Positions 52,408 to 62,568 of a stretch of 64,000 nt of DNA are shown here, piece after piece. Every line of letters begins with the position of its first letter. Within the stretch, counting starts at the first letter, position 1. The notes under the pieces were generated by a model that saw nothing but the letters and a program-made list of their open reading frames with translations, was not told where the DNA came from and ran no database searches. The translations under genes and the position numbers were made by a program. The stretch is from Bradyrhizobium septentrionale (lineage in GTDB: Bacteria; Pseudomonadota; Alphaproteobacteria; Rhizobiales; Xanthobacteraceae), in assembly GCF_011516645.4 (NCBI RefSeq), contig NZ_CP088285.1:5102501-5166500 (forward strand). Direction: 5' to 3'.

Positions 52408-53958
52408 TTACTTCATAATCGCTTCGGCCTCTGCACGAAACGCGTGGCGCGAGCCATCTCGTGAATAGAACATGTGACCGCCTGGAAAGACTACGAGTTT
52501 GACGCGCGGTGCTGAGGCAAATGGCGGCAATTGGTCGAGCACGATCTGTGATCCGAGATAAGGCGTGACGAGGTCAAACAGGCCGTGCCCGACTAGCAAT
52601 TGCATCTTCGGGTCCGTTGCGAGAATCTGGCGCAGCTCCGACAGCGACTCCGGAGGCCCGCGGCCGAAATCCCAAGCCTGCGCGACCGCGCCGTTGACTA
52701 GCTCATAGGAGCCGTCCGGCCGCCAGTTTAGCTTGCGCGTAAGGAGATCGACAGTGGCGCTGCTCAGAGGTGCGAGCAGCGTGTCGCTGGAGGGATCGCC
52801 GGAAAGATGGAAATCCGAGTCCGGATACGGATCGAGCCCACGCACTGAGGCGTCATAATTGCCGATTAACTTGCCGTTCTTACGATCGAACTCACGGCGA
52901 AACTCGGCGAGCTCAAAGCGGCCCGCGAGCCTGCGACTCACCGCCTGATCGATGCCGGTCAGCGCCGCGACCTTGTCGGCCAGACGCGTGGTCGCTTCCT
53001 TGTCCGCCTGACCTTTGATGAGGTCGACCAGAAACTCTCCGCGTGCATAAGCTTCCACGTCGGCGAGATCGGCTCGCTTTACCGGACCCTCGGCTTCACG
53101 CAGGGTCGCGACATAGCTCGGCAGTGTTGCGATGTATTGCAGCAGGCCAGTGCGGGCATACTGGCCGTAGTCGAAGAGTGGCGAGACCATTATAAGGCCC
53201 TTGACGCCTATGCCCTGCCGCATCTGCAACTGGTGCACAACCTTTGGCCCGCGAATACCCCCATAGCTTTCACCCACGATGTATTTCGGCGACAACAGCC
53301 GGTCATGCTTTTCGAGCCAGCGGCGGACCACCAGCGCGAGCGCGTTGACGTCGCCGTCAACGGAAAAGAGCCGCTTGCGCACATCATCGCCGGTCCCCAC
53401 GAAACGGCTATAGCCTGTGCCCACGGGGTCGAGAAACACCAAATCGGTGAAATCTAGCCAAGTCTCCGCGTTTGGCCTCACCTCCGGAAAAGTGGATGGC
53501 GTGACCTCGTCAGCATTGATCGGTAGCCGCCACGGTCCGGCATTGCCGAGCTGCAGCCAGGCCGATGATGAGCCCGGTCCGCCGTTGAAGAAGAACGTTA
53601 CCGGGCGCGTGCCGCGATCGGCGCCGTCAAGCTGATAGGACGTATAGGCGATGTCGGCCTCCGGTTCGCCCTTCTTGTCGAACAGGCGGATGGAGCCGCC
53701 CGTCGCGATGAAAGAGAGCGTCCGCCCAGGGAGATCAAGCGTTTGCCTGGTGCTGGAGTCCGGCGGCAGGCGATGGTGCTCGGCCGCCGACGGCGTACTC
53801 GGCGCTTGGCCGGCGTGTTCGCCGGCGCCGCCCTTCTGGCCGGCCGGCGTCGTGGCATTGGCGCGCGGCGGCGGATCGTCTGCCCGCACGCTCCCCATGA
53901 TCCCGCAAGCAAACAGGATCAACGCAAGAGAGGTGCTGCGCAGTGCGGTCGACGACAT
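52408..53958 (-). CDS. S10-family serine carboxypeptidase-like protein
   Basis: A 516-residue exported peptidase. ATG 53958 follows AGGAG and begins a signal peptide (MSSTALRSTSLALILFACGIMGSVRA). The substrate-binding motif is FFNGGPGSSSAWLQLGNAGP. The nucleophile Ser is in YIVGESYGGIRGPKV, the Asp in VGHGLFDLVTPY and the His in PGGHMFYS, so the triad is complete. Bacterial members are periplasmic and uncommon. A Pro/Ala-rich linker (residues 25-60) follows the signal. It is a single intact gene among degraded sequences. Confidence 0.88.
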   Translation of the reverse strand: MSSTALRSTSLALILFACGIMGSVRADDPPPRANATTPAGQKGGAGEHAGQAPSTPSAAEHHRLPPDSSTRQTLDLPGRTLSFIATGGSIRLFDKKGEPEADIAYTSYQLDGADRGTRPVTFFFNGGPGSSSAWLQLGNAGPWRLPINADEVTPSTFPEVRPNAETWLDFTDLVFLDPVGTGYSRFVGTGDDVRKRLFSVDGDVNALALVVRRWLEKHDRLLSPKYIVGESYGGIRGPKVVHQLQMRQGIGVKGLIMVSPLFDYGQYARTGLLQYIATLPSYVATLREAEGPVKRADLADVEAYARGEFLVDLIKGQADKEATTRLADKVAALTGIDQAVSRRLAGRFELAEFRREFDRKNGKLIGNYDASVRGLDPYPDSDFHLSGDPSSDTLLAPLSSATVDLLTRKLNWRPDGSYELVNGAVAQAWDFGRGPPESLSELRQILATDPKMQLLVGHGLFDLVTPYLGSQIVLDQLPPFASAPRVKLVVFPGGHMFYSRDGSRHAFRAEAEAIMK

Positions 53959-54138
53959 AGAGGTTCTCCTGTGCAAGGCTTGCACTGTTGGTGCGCGAGG
54001 CGTGTCTGTCAAAACGGTCTAGTCACTAGCTCATGCGTGGGAACAACAAACCTACCAGAGTCAGCAGTTGCCACCGTCGGCGGGTGCAGATCATATGCCC
54101 GACCATCGCCAATCGCCCCGGTTGGCGGTTCGACCCCT

Positions 54139-54370
54139 GATCAGCTCAACGCGCTCGCCCTTCACGGCATGGCCATCGCCAAGCTGCGCCAGCAGGCCGC
54201 CGTCGAGGACATCGACTATCGCACTCCGCGCGGTCTGGACCGCAGCCTTCTGGCAATGCTGGTCGAAGGCGGCTGGATCGCCCACCACGCCAACCTGCCG
54301 ATCTGCGGCCCCCCCCCCCCCCGGCGTCGAGAGCCTGCGGCGAACCCGCAAGCCCGGCCGAAAGGCCTGA
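54139..54370 (+). pseudogene. istB remnant with internal deletion and a 14-C run
   Basis: The first part codes for DQLNALALHGMAIAKLRQQAAVEDIDYRTPRGLDRSLLAMLVEGGWIAHHANLPICGP, the start of an IstB-like ATPase of a different IS21 subgroup. Where the Walker A loop should come there is a run of 14 C (54309-54322). After it, in another frame, come the usual last residues ESLRRTRKPGRKA and a stop. About 170 residues are missing between. Confidence 0.7.
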
Positions 54371-54677
54371 GCCAGTGGCTCCGTGGACATGCCGCCGCGC
54401 GTGGACAACGCGAAGGGCGTTGCCCACATGCCCGCAGCAGGAGCAGCAAAAAAACCAATTCCTTCGAGCCGCGATTCTAGATTGGCCTCGCGGCTTCGCC
54501 GATACCAGAAACCAAACAGCCAGAACGCCTCGCGCCCCGGGCGATGGGCGAGATCATCTCGGAATCCTGGGCGAGATCAAATCGGTACACCCAGGCGAAA
54601 TCATCGGAATCGCAATCGAGAAGCTCGCTGTCGCATGCTCCATGAAAAGGTAAGAGCAAAACGAGGCTTGCGATGAT

Positions 54678-56261
54678 CTAGAAGAATATCAGCGTAGACA
54701 CCAACAGGTCGAGGGCGTGCTCCGTTTGGGGCGTGTGTGTGATGCTCGTCGGGTTATGGATGTATGACAGGCCGATGCTCGCATATATTCCCGGCGCGAG
54801 ATACGCAGTGTATGTTCCCGTGATTGCTGTTGTATCGCGATGCACGAGCTCGCCCTTGGCCAAGGCAGCATCCACCGCAAACTTGCTCCAGACGGTGTTG
54901 GTGGCAACGAGAGCCATCAGATCACTGGGCCGACTATCAAAAGGTCCCTTCGCATAAAGGCGAAGCTCGTAGTACTGGCTGATTCTGTTGAGGTCGGGCG
55001 GTGCTCCCATGAGAGAGAATCCGCCATAGATACCACGAGATGGTGCCCCCTGGACGTCACTCTGCCAGAGCTGCTGGTCCGCGGCGATGTAGTGAAAACT
55101 ATTGCCGCTATGCCTTTGCCGGTCCGGGTCCGCTACATTCTTGTAGCGGCTGCTGCTGAAACCAGCGCCTGCCCGCAACCACGTGTCAGGCACGCCGGGA
55201 GCGGCCTTGCTCTTGTAGCCAATCTCGTCGATGAAAAGAATGCCCGCGTTTGCTGTGCTCCAGTTCACGCCGCTGGGATTCTCGGTTACATGCGCATAGG
55301 GTCCATCTGGACTGATTGAGCGCTGCACGGAGACTTTGTTGTACCAGCGATCATCGAAATTGTACTTCAGGTTGAGGGCGGGGGTCGGCGCCGCGTTGGT
55401 GCTCATCCCTGCTTGGAACAGGGCGAACATGTTTGATCCTGAAATTCCTCCGAACAATGTGCCGGTGAATTCGTTCTGATTTCTAAGATAGCCAAACTTG
55501 AGTTCGAGTGTCCTGTCGAGGAAAGTTTGGTAGTAAGCGAGCGTGTTGAGTCCTACTCGATCTGGCCCAGGGCGCTTCCATGTCCAGTATTGCTGCTCGG
55601 CCCCCACGGCAATTTGACCATCAGCAATACCGAAGCGGCTGAGATCGTAGGTGACGATCATGAAGTTCGCCGTGGCAAATGTCGGATTTTGTCCCATATA
55701 GAGCTGGTTTGCGAAGCTGCTTCTGGCTGCATTCGGCAGCTGGTTGTCTGCAAAGCTGTTGTGCGTCCAGCCGATATACCCGATGCCGATGTCCGCCAGC
55801 GCAGATCTGGCGCCGCCCTTGTCCTGATCTATCGTATCGGCAGGCCCAGGAATGGCGAGCCACAACCCCTTTTCTCGTAGATTTTCGAAACGCGCGAAAG
55901 GGTCGATCGCCGCTTGTGTTCTCGTCTGGGTAGCCTGATCGGCACTGCCGCTCTTTTTGAGAGGCATGCTGGGACCAGTTGCCGGCGCCGCGGCACGGGG
56001 TCCGGATGCCTTACTGATCAAGCGGATGGAGAGCCTTGTCGCCCGATCGGGAGCGGTGCTGCGGCTCCTTTTGGTGACCTGATCTGCAGTATCTCTGTTG
56101 AGATCAAGCTCGTTAGCGGCTTTTGCCAGAACTGAATTGCCGACCAGACAAGCCGCCAGCGGAAGTGCGACAACCCGGCGCCGTCGCTTCGAGCTGTATG
56201 CAAGTGTCGCCGTAGCCGAAGATGTTCGAGACGTTATCGCCGAAACAATGCGATCGCGCAT
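54678..56261 (-). CDS. OprB-type carbohydrate porin
   Basis: A 527-residue outer-membrane protein. ATG 56261 gives a basic leader and a signal segment (RRRRVVALPLAACLVGNSVLAKA). A charged, Pro/Ala/Lys-rich linker (to about residue 125) precedes the barrel. The barrel shows alternating strands ending in aromatic residues (GIGYIGWTHNSFADNQ, LELKFGYLRNQNEFTG, YELRLYAKGPF), and it ends with a terminal Phe (LVSTLIFF), the signal for BAM assembly. OprB-family porins pass sugars and small acids. It stands alone in the island. Confidence 0.8.
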   Translation of the reverse strand: MRDRIVSAITSRTSSATATLAYSSKRRRRVVALPLAACLVGNSVLAKAANELDLNRDTADQVTKRSRSTAPDRATRLSIRLISKASGPRAAAPATGPSMPLKKSGSADQATQTRTQAAIDPFARFENLREKGLWLAIPGPADTIDQDKGGARSALADIGIGYIGWTHNSFADNQLPNAARSSFANQLYMGQNPTFATANFMIVTYDLSRFGIADGQIAVGAEQQYWTWKRPGPDRVGLNTLAYYQTFLDRTLELKFGYLRNQNEFTGTLFGGISGSNMFALFQAGMSTNAAPTPALNLKYNFDDRWYNKVSVQRSISPDGPYAHVTENPSGVNWSTANAGILFIDEIGYKSKAAPGVPDTWLRAGAGFSSSRYKNVADPDRQRHSGNSFHYIAADQQLWQSDVQGAPSRGIYGGFSLMGAPPDLNRISQYYELRLYAKGPFDSRPSDLMALVATNTVWSKFAVDAALAKGELVHRDTTAITGTYTAYLAPGIYASIGLSYIHNPTSITHTPQTEHALDLLVSTLIFF

Positions 56262-57410
56262 AATGTACTTCGCGTCCCTATCTGCGAGCCGTGAATGGAT
56301 CGAGCGTCGGCCTGATTGCCCGAGAAGCGGCCTTCCCAGCCTTTGGAGTCTGAAGGCTATGGTGACCTCTAAAAGCAAAAGGTCTCGTACGTCCCCAGCG
56401 GGACCGGCTTAACCGTCCCGAACCTCGTCACCCGGGGAGGGCGAGGATGATCTGGCCTGCACGTAGCTTGTGCATCATGCGTGGCGCCGAGTGCGAGCGG
56501 CGTGCTGGCTCGATGAGGTGCTGATGACGAACGAGCTTCAGCTGTCCTTGCCAGCAAGACATCGCGAGCGACCGTGCTTCGTGATGGCGCAGAGGAGTCT
56601 TATGGTGCCGAACATCGTGCTTGAAGACGTCATTCTCGACGAAATGGTAGTCACCGAAAGCAACCCCCGCCGGTGACGAGGGCAGGCATCATGAAGCTTT
56701 GTTGGCAGCTCGGTCACCGAAAGACGAGGCAATAGACGGGCGCGAGGTCTGGAAAATGTTGCCGTCTGTGCCCCCGGCGATCGTGGCAGAGTGTTCTGCG
56801 TGCTGGCGCAGGAGAACGGAGAAAATAGCATTCGAGCAGCTTTGATCGCTGCCGGAGGACAGTTGGCGAATCCGTCAGCTCCATTAGCGCGGCCAGATCT
56901 ATGGTGCATTCCGAGTTCCTTGACAAATGATCCGTGGGGCGTTCGATGGCCACGCTTGCCAGCTGTCCATCGTCTCGATCAACCTGCCGAGATTGGTAGT
57001 TGCAATGGCTGCCGGTCCAATGGCATGGCGCCCCTCGGCCAGGTGCTGAGGTGGCTAGCTGGCAGGGCTGAGTTTCCGTCGCAACGCACTCCGGCGAGTT
57101 GGCGCGGTTCGTATTCGGCCGCAGCAGGGTGAGAAAATCTGCAAGGATCTTGTGAATCGTGAGAAAATGCTGCGCCGTCGCTCGCAAAGACGCGAAGCAG
57201 TACGCCGCTGCTGACGGTAAGATGCAGGAGATCCCCGCTAGGGGTCTTTTGCGCTGAAAAAGAGCCCACAGTGGAGCCAAAGGGCAAACGATCGGAGGTT
57301 GCGAAGAATGATCGTGCCCGGGGGGGGCGCGGGCGGCTGCAGCCCGTCAGCATCGCAGGCTATTGCAGCAACGAGCAGCCTATTGGGTCGGGGAAGTCGC
57401 GCGTGGAACC
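56262..57410. other. 1.15-kb region without a recognisable gene
   Basis: Several frames are open over 100 residues on both strands, but they overlap each other and show no family pattern or ribosome sites. No tRNA or repeat was found. A short minus-strand tail reading MMHKLRAGQIILALPG before a stop near 56440 could be the end of a lost gene. Confidence 0.4.
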
Positions 57411-57926
57411 ATGGAGATGACAGATCAGGCTGCCGCCTCGGACTTGCGGCCGCTCTTGCACAGCTCGTTAGGGCGCATTCGCTGGGGTTTGATGTTTCTT
57501 GTTGTCTTCGTCGGCCTGGGTGCAGCGGCAGCCCATTTTGCATCGAGCCTCGCAGAGTTCGTCGAAACGCCTGCCGCTGGGCAAGTCGGTTCAACGATGG
57601 TTCTGTCACCGGAGGACAGGGCATCCCTGACCGAGACACAGGGGGCGCAGCAGAAGCTGAGCGATGACATCGCAGAGCTCACCCGCCACATCGATGCCCA
57701 GCGGGGCGACCTCCAAGCGATCTTGGATCAACTCACCACACTGACTTCGCGAATCGACACCTTGCAGATTCCGGCGCCTGGTCCATCTGCTCCTTCCGCT
57801 GCTACTTTGCCGCCAGACAAAGCGGTCTTGAGCTCCGTCAAGAAACGCATCGGACGCTCAAAACCACAGGGTCCTGTTTCGGTCGGAGGCGCGCCTTTGA
57901 TCGCAGGACCGATCGGCGAGCGCTGA
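57411..57926 (+). CDS. Hypothetical single-pass membrane protein with coiled coil
   Basis: A 171-residue protein from ATG 57411 (an ATG at 57417 and an upstream start at 57363 are possible). Residues about 25-45 (IRWGLMFLVVFVGLGAAAAHFA) are a membrane segment. Residues 80-125 (LTETQGAQQKLSDDIAELTRHIDAQRGDLQAILDQLTTLTSRID) form a coiled coil. A Pro-rich end follows. It resembles small unknown proteins often seen in rhizobial islands. Topology suggests a periplasmic coiled coil. No function can be given. Confidence 0.6.
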   Translation: MEMTDQAAASDLRPLLHSSLGRIRWGLMFLVVFVGLGAAAAHFASSLAEFVETPAAGQVGSTMVLSPEDRASLTETQGAQQKLSDDIAELTRHIDAQRGDLQAILDQLTTLTSRIDTLQIPAPGPSAPSAATLPPDKAVLSSVKKRIGRSKPQGPVSVGGAPLIAGPIGER

Positions 57927-59050
57927 CACCACAGACCGGTCGCCTCCGTATCGCTGTCTCACCGCGTCGCCACCGCCGGGGCGGGGCCCGCGCCGGGCGC
58001 CGCGTCAAGCTGCCTCGCGCCGCCTCGACCCGAACCGGATATGGATTGGCCCCTTCCATCACATGTCTCGTTCAGTGCAGCCGGATCTTCGCGATCACAG
58101 CGAGAAGATCCGCTACGGACGGCCTCCGCCGTAAGTCCGAACCGAAACGCCTGTCGATCTGAATGATGGGCCCGAGCAACGCCGAACCTGGACTATCCTA
58201 GTGGCTCTGCACAGTGATTTTGACTGGTTAGCACCATCGGGGTCCAACGGACTTTCAGCAGAAGCTAAGAGCGCTAAGGATGCCGGGGTCATCTAACGGG
58301 CCAGACAATTCGCAGGGCAGCCCGTCGCCGGCCGGGGCGCGGACGCGTCTCCCGCGGGCTCGCGTGAATCTTCCGTATAGAGAGTTCGCGTTGCACGACG
58401 ATCCTGGCCTTGTGCGCGACCCATCGCAGCACAGCCTGTCGGTGGAGGTCACCGCTGCGTCTGGGTCCAAAGGTCGGCATCGACGCCGTGTAGCCGCATG
58501 GCTTCGCGCGCCGCGTATAAGCGTCGCGCTGAGCGTCGGAATGGAAGCGATTCAACGCGCCACGCTGAGACCATGGCGTTTAAGTTGAAGTCCTGCTCCC
58601 AGTTCATGGCTCATAGAAGGGATTGTTGCCGGGCAGTAGGTAGTTCGAGCGAGCAATCGTCGCGTTACGACCAACATTGCCTACTATGTCAAGCCGCTAT
58701 CCCTGGACGGAGCGGCCGTCGCGAGTCCATCGGGAGCCATTGTCCGTTGCAAGCAGGTTCTACGATTAAATTCTTCAGACAATTGAAGCGTCTCCGCACT
58801 GAGCGAGTATGCCGCGCGGTTGGCACAATCGCCAAGATCGGGGATTTCGGGTCAGTTGGTCGCAAACTTGTCAGAGAGACGCGAGCTCACGACGAACATC
58901 AATTGGCGATCGTGACAGCGGTGATCGCTCACCATCCCCCCGCGTAGCGCTCATGGCTCATCAAGACGTCGAGGGGAGCCTCATAGGGCTGGTAGGTCAA
59001 ATTTGGCTTGAAGCTGACGTAAGGTCATATTGTAGCGTCGCCAGCGAAAC
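57927..59050. other. 1.1-kb region without a supported gene
   Basis: GC falls in the second half. The longest frame (58498-58947, plus) is rich in Arg, Cys and Ser in a way typical of non-coding sequence. No repeats, tRNA or operators were found by eye. Confidence 0.4.
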
Positions 59051-59473
59051 ATGACCAAAAGCAGGCTCGATCCGATAATGCATTTTAGATTTACAGACTT
59101 CGACGACGTGCGCGCCGCAAACAGAGCATATAGCAAGGCTTCGGGAGTAGGTTATCATCGCAGTAGACTGCGCGGGACGCCGCATCTCGAGCAGCAGGCA
59201 GCTTCAGCTCTTGACATATGGACTTGGTGTCTCTCGCCTCAAGAGAGGATCAATTACATCCGAAAACATCGTTCCCAATTCCGGTTTGACAGCTACGGCC
59301 AGATGATCGGTGTCGTCCGCGGTCATTGCTTCAGTGGTTACGCATCCGAGCTCATCAAATGGCGAAATCGATTCAGGGCCAACACGTGGCGTGCTGCCGT
59401 GTTGTTTTGCGCTGGGACTTGGGCAATCCTCATTTATGCTGTCCTCCGAGTGCTAGATATTGTTCGCAATTGA
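59051..59473 (+). CDS. Hypothetical protein with C-terminal membrane segment
   Basis: A 140-residue protein. The soluble part (FRFTDFDDVRAANRAYSKASGVGYHRS ... LDIWTWCLSPQERINYIRKHRSQFRFDSYGQMIGVVRGHC) is basic and aromatic-rich. Residues about 116-133 (AAVLFCAGTWAILIYAVLRV) are a membrane segment, so it may be tail-anchored. No ribosome site is clear at ATG 59051. I do not recognise the family. Lower GC than the left part of the window. Confidence 0.45.
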   Translation: MTKSRLDPIMHFRFTDFDDVRAANRAYSKASGVGYHRSRLRGTPHLEQQAASALDIWTWCLSPQERINYIRKHRSQFRFDSYGQMIGVVRGHCFSGYASELIKWRNRFRANTWRAAVLFCAGTWAILIYAVLRVLDIVRN

Positions 59474-59754
59474 CTGGAGTTCCCATAGTAAGGCCGTTCA
59501 CCGCTGCGTGAATTGAAAGTCTTTAGTATGCGCGTGAACGGTTGCAAGCCGACTCGTGTCTGCAGCCGTAGCTCGGACTCGTCCCATCTTCGGCGCGTTA
59601 CGGATTTGGTTCACGTGCCATCGGATAGTCATGAGATTGCCGCCCACGAACAGGGCCCCGTCTCGGTTGGTCGTCCGATGATCCAATCTTGATCCGAAGC
59701 TCCTGCCGGAGCTAATCTGACCGCCGAACCCAACCTATCAAAATCACTGTGCAG

Positions 59755-60014
59755 AGCCACTCGGCGAGCGTGATATCCGGCTTCGCTGTCACCGCCTCCA
59801 GAATCAATTGCGAATGCGCTTCGATGCGCTTCGATTTGCGGTCACCGCCCTGGCGTTTAGGAACGATGTCGCCAACTTCCTTGAGGCGACCGCGCCAGCG
59901 GATCGCGCTGGCCGCGCTGACACCAAAGCGCTCGGCAGCCTGTCGACAGGACATGCCACCGTCAATCGCTGCTACCACCCTTTGGCGAAGATCAACCGAA
60001 AGCGCCCTGGCCAT
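59755..60014 (-). pseudogene. IS630-type transposase, N-terminal fragment
   Basis: From ATG 60014 the frame reads MARALSVDLRQRVVAAIDGGMSCRQAAERFGVSAASAIRWRGRLKEVGDIVPKRQGGDRKSKRIEAHSQLILEAVTAKPDITLAEW, the helix-turn-helix half of IS630 transposases. It ends there; the catalytic DDE half is missing. Confidence 0.8.
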
Positions 60015-60180
60015 ACATGCTGGCCTCCCTCGCCAGCATGTAGCTTGAATCTGACTCGCGCCGTTTTGGGAATCCCCACCCGATTCGTTCCGGTCGGAAA
60101 ATGCTCTAGTATGACCGTACGGGCCGCGGCCCGCGACCTCATTTGATGCTTCGGAACTGTGCGCATATGGGTGGTCTTCG

Positions 60181-61515
60181 TTAATATGGTGCGCGGTCGA
60201 GATAAGCGTCGAATGCCGCAGCAACGGCGCGGATGACAAAACGGTGCTCCTGCTTGACGCGGAGGATACCCTTTTCGATCTCCACTATCCCGTCCTCGGT
60301 GAGCATCTCCAAGCGATCAGCTGAATCAAGAAAAGCTACTGGATCAAATCCGTGGTTGGCGCAGATTGCTGGAACATCGGCCTGTAAGTCGCACATCACG
60401 CGTTCGATGATTTCGGCCCGAAGCCGATCTTCCTCGGTGAGACGGTAGCCCTTTGAAGTCGGGAAGCAGCTAGCTTTGATATGCTGATGATAGGAAGCGG
60501 TTGCGAGCTCATTCTGGACGTAGCCGTCAGGAAGGCGGCCAATGGCGGACGGACCGAAGCCGATCACGGTTTGACAGGTATCAGCCGAATAACCCAGGGA
60601 GTTGCGGCAAAGGCGACCGGCCTTCTGCGCCAGCGCGAGCTCGTCGTCTGGCAAGGCGAAATGGTCGAGCCCAATTTGTCGGTAGCCCGCCGCGACCAGA
60701 GTGTCAGCCACCGCCGCGGCTTGCTCGGCGCGAGCGACATTGTCCGGCAGCGCCGCCTCATCGATCTGGCGCTGACGTTTCATATAGGAGGGAACATGGG
60801 CGTAGCCGAAAACCGCAAGCCGGTCCGGCCGCATCGCTACCGCGATTCTGGCGGAGTCCACGCAGGACTGCACCGACTGGTGTGGCAATCCGAACAGGAG
60901 GTCGAAGTTGATGCGGCTTATTCCATGCTGGCGCAGACTTTCGACGGCAAGAGCTGTCTGTGTCTCGCTCTGGACGCGGTTCACTGCCCGCTGCACCAGG
61001 GGATCAAAACTTTGCACGCCAATGCTGGCGCGGCTAACGCCGGCTGAGCCTAATGTTTCGGCCATCTCGGTCGTGAACGCTCTGGGATCGATCTCGACGG
61101 CAACGGTGGTCGACTTGCTGAATGTGAAGCAGTCGCGCAGGAGCTCCATCAGGCCCAAGAAGTCGGCGGGCGAGATGATGGTCGGTGTCCCGCCGCCGAA
61201 ATGCACGTCGCTGACGGACAAGGCGCGCGGCGCCTGCGCTGCGACCAAATCAATCTCCTCGCGGAGCACCGCGAGATATTTGCGGATCGGTCGCTCGCTG
61301 TGAGTGAGGCTTGTCGGGAAGCCGCAATACCAGCAAATCGAGCGACAGAACGGAACGTGGAGATAGATGGATACCGGTTCATCGCGCGGCAGCCGCCTCA
61401 ACCATCTCCCATAAGTGTTGGCGCCCACCATCGCAGAGAAATCCGGTACGGTCGGATAAATAGTGTACCAAGGCAGGCGGGAATCGCAATATTTGTTCAG
61501 CAATGAGGTCTGCAC
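60181..61515 (-). CDS. hemN: Oxygen-independent coproporphyrinogen III oxidase (HemN)
   Basis: A 444-residue radical-SAM enzyme of heme synthesis that works without O2. The 4Fe-4S motif is Cys57-xxx-Cys61-xx-Cys64 in HVPFCRSICWYCGF. SAM contacts are VHFGGGTPTIISP and VEIDPRA; ASIGVQSFDPLVQRAVNR and INFDLLFGLPHQS follow, all typical of true HemN and not of HemW. The length is normal. A FixK/FNR-type box lies 57 bases upstream (61572-61585), so expression in low oxygen is likely, as known for hemN genes in Bradyrhizobium. Intact gene within decayed surroundings. Confidence 0.93.
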   Translation of the reverse strand: MQTSLLNKYCDSRLPWYTIYPTVPDFSAMVGANTYGRWLRRLPRDEPVSIYLHVPFCRSICWYCGFPTSLTHSERPIRKYLAVLREEIDLVAAQAPRALSVSDVHFGGGTPTIISPADFLGLMELLRDCFTFSKSTTVAVEIDPRAFTTEMAETLGSAGVSRASIGVQSFDPLVQRAVNRVQSETQTALAVESLRQHGISRINFDLLFGLPHQSVQSCVDSARIAVAMRPDRLAVFGYAHVPSYMKRQRQIDEAALPDNVARAEQAAAVADTLVAAGYRQIGLDHFALPDDELALAQKAGRLCRNSLGYSADTCQTVIGFGPSAIGRLPDGYVQNELATASYHQHIKASCFPTSKGYRLTEEDRLRAEIIERVMCDLQADVPAICANHGFDPVAFLDSADRLEMLTEDGIVEIEKGILRVKQEHRFVIRAVAAAFDAYLDRAPY

Positions 61516-61571
61516 GTCTTATCTATCCATGCTCACACACATGAAGTTGACCCATCTCCTCCTCGGTGTCT

Positions 61572-61585
61572 TTGCTTCATGTCAA
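61572..61585 (-). promoter_or_regulatory. FixK/FNR-like box upstream of hemN
   Basis: TTGCTTCATGTCAA (plus strand) fits the TTG(A/C)-N6-(T/G)CAA form of FixK2 sites. If centred at -41.5 it would place the transcript start about 22 bases before the hemN ATG, a sensible leader length. Inferred from pattern and position. Confidence 0.6.
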
Positions 61586-61869
61586 TGTGCCCGCTTTGGT
61601 CTCGATCTTTGTCTGGGCGTAGTGGCAATCCGTCCTCCGAAGGTGTGTCGCTTCTGGCTCTCACACGTTTATGAAGAAGCAATGATCTCAAACCATCAGC
61701 TCGCGGCGGATGTTCATGGCATTCGACGAGCAAGTGGATACGCTAATGCCGAAATGGTAAAGCGCGCCGACGGCTGGCGGGATCAAATTCGCTCTGGCAG
61801 TCTGGCAGCATAGGATCAATAGGGCAGGACGGTTTATGAACTGATGGTCATACGTTCAAATCCGGTCCC
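61586..61869. other. Intergenic region above hemN
   Basis: A plus-strand frame ends here reading ISNHQLAADVHGIRRASGYANAEMVKRADGW, short and without a family pattern. Nothing else was found. Confidence 0.3.
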
Positions 61870-62540
61870 GCAACGACCGATGCTTGCGATAGCAAGCCAT
61901 CCAGAGCCCAGGCCTCCGAGAGGAAGTCGGGGTTCTTCTTGTCCGCCGCAAATCGCAGGATCGCGGCCAAGTCACCGCGCAGCACGATGGCGAGCTGTTC
62001 CCCGTCGAGCACGAGCAACCTGATCGATCAACGTACGGAACCGCCGCCTCGGCTTTCTCCTCTTCGCACTGCAGGCTTTCATACAGTGCAGAGATGCGCT
62101 GCCGATAGACTCCGCATGTTCGGGTGCAAGAGCGGCGGGGGCCTCGGCGCTCGCGAGCAGATCGGTCAACTTCGACTTGCAAGCTTCGAGCGCATCCATC
62201 TCAGCCTTCATCGACGGTTCATACGTGCCATCTTGATCGCAGTGATAATGCCTCGAATCTGCTTTTCGACTCTTTCCAGCTCGCTTTGCCAAGCATCCTG
62301 ATCGGTTCGACGTTCGATCCGCATTCGGTTCACTTCTTGGGTGAATTCCTCGCAAAACAGCTTGAACAATTCGGGCTTTATTAAGTGCGTCCGGAGGCCG
62401 TTCAATACGGATGCCGCCAGCGCATCGTGCCGGATGTTCAGGCGATTATTGCACGTCCCCTTGTTCCCGCGCCGCCGCGCAGGTCCTTGGAGATCATCGT
62501 GTACCCACCGCCGACGCCGGCGGCCCAGGCATCTCTTCGT
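61870..62540 (-). pseudogene. Large serine recombinase, decayed C-terminal half
   Basis: Three frames in succession match the zinc ribbon and coiled-coil end of a large serine recombinase: GGGYTMISKDLRG, then GNKGTCNNRLNIRHDALAASVLNGLRTHLIKPELFKLFCEEFTQEVNRMRIERR, then YEPSMKAEMDALEACKSKLTDLLASAEAPAALAPEHAE, then QRISALYESLQCEEEKAEA. At least two frameshifts separate them and the catalytic N-terminal domain is absent. It may be what is left of the recombinase of an older integrated element. Confidence 0.7.
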
Positions 62541-62568
62541 CGGTCTAGTGAGATGCGGTTGTTGCGTG

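Noticed and set aside
56714..57280. A 188-residue minus-strand frame
   Set aside because: Overlaps several equally long frames, no family pattern and no start signal.
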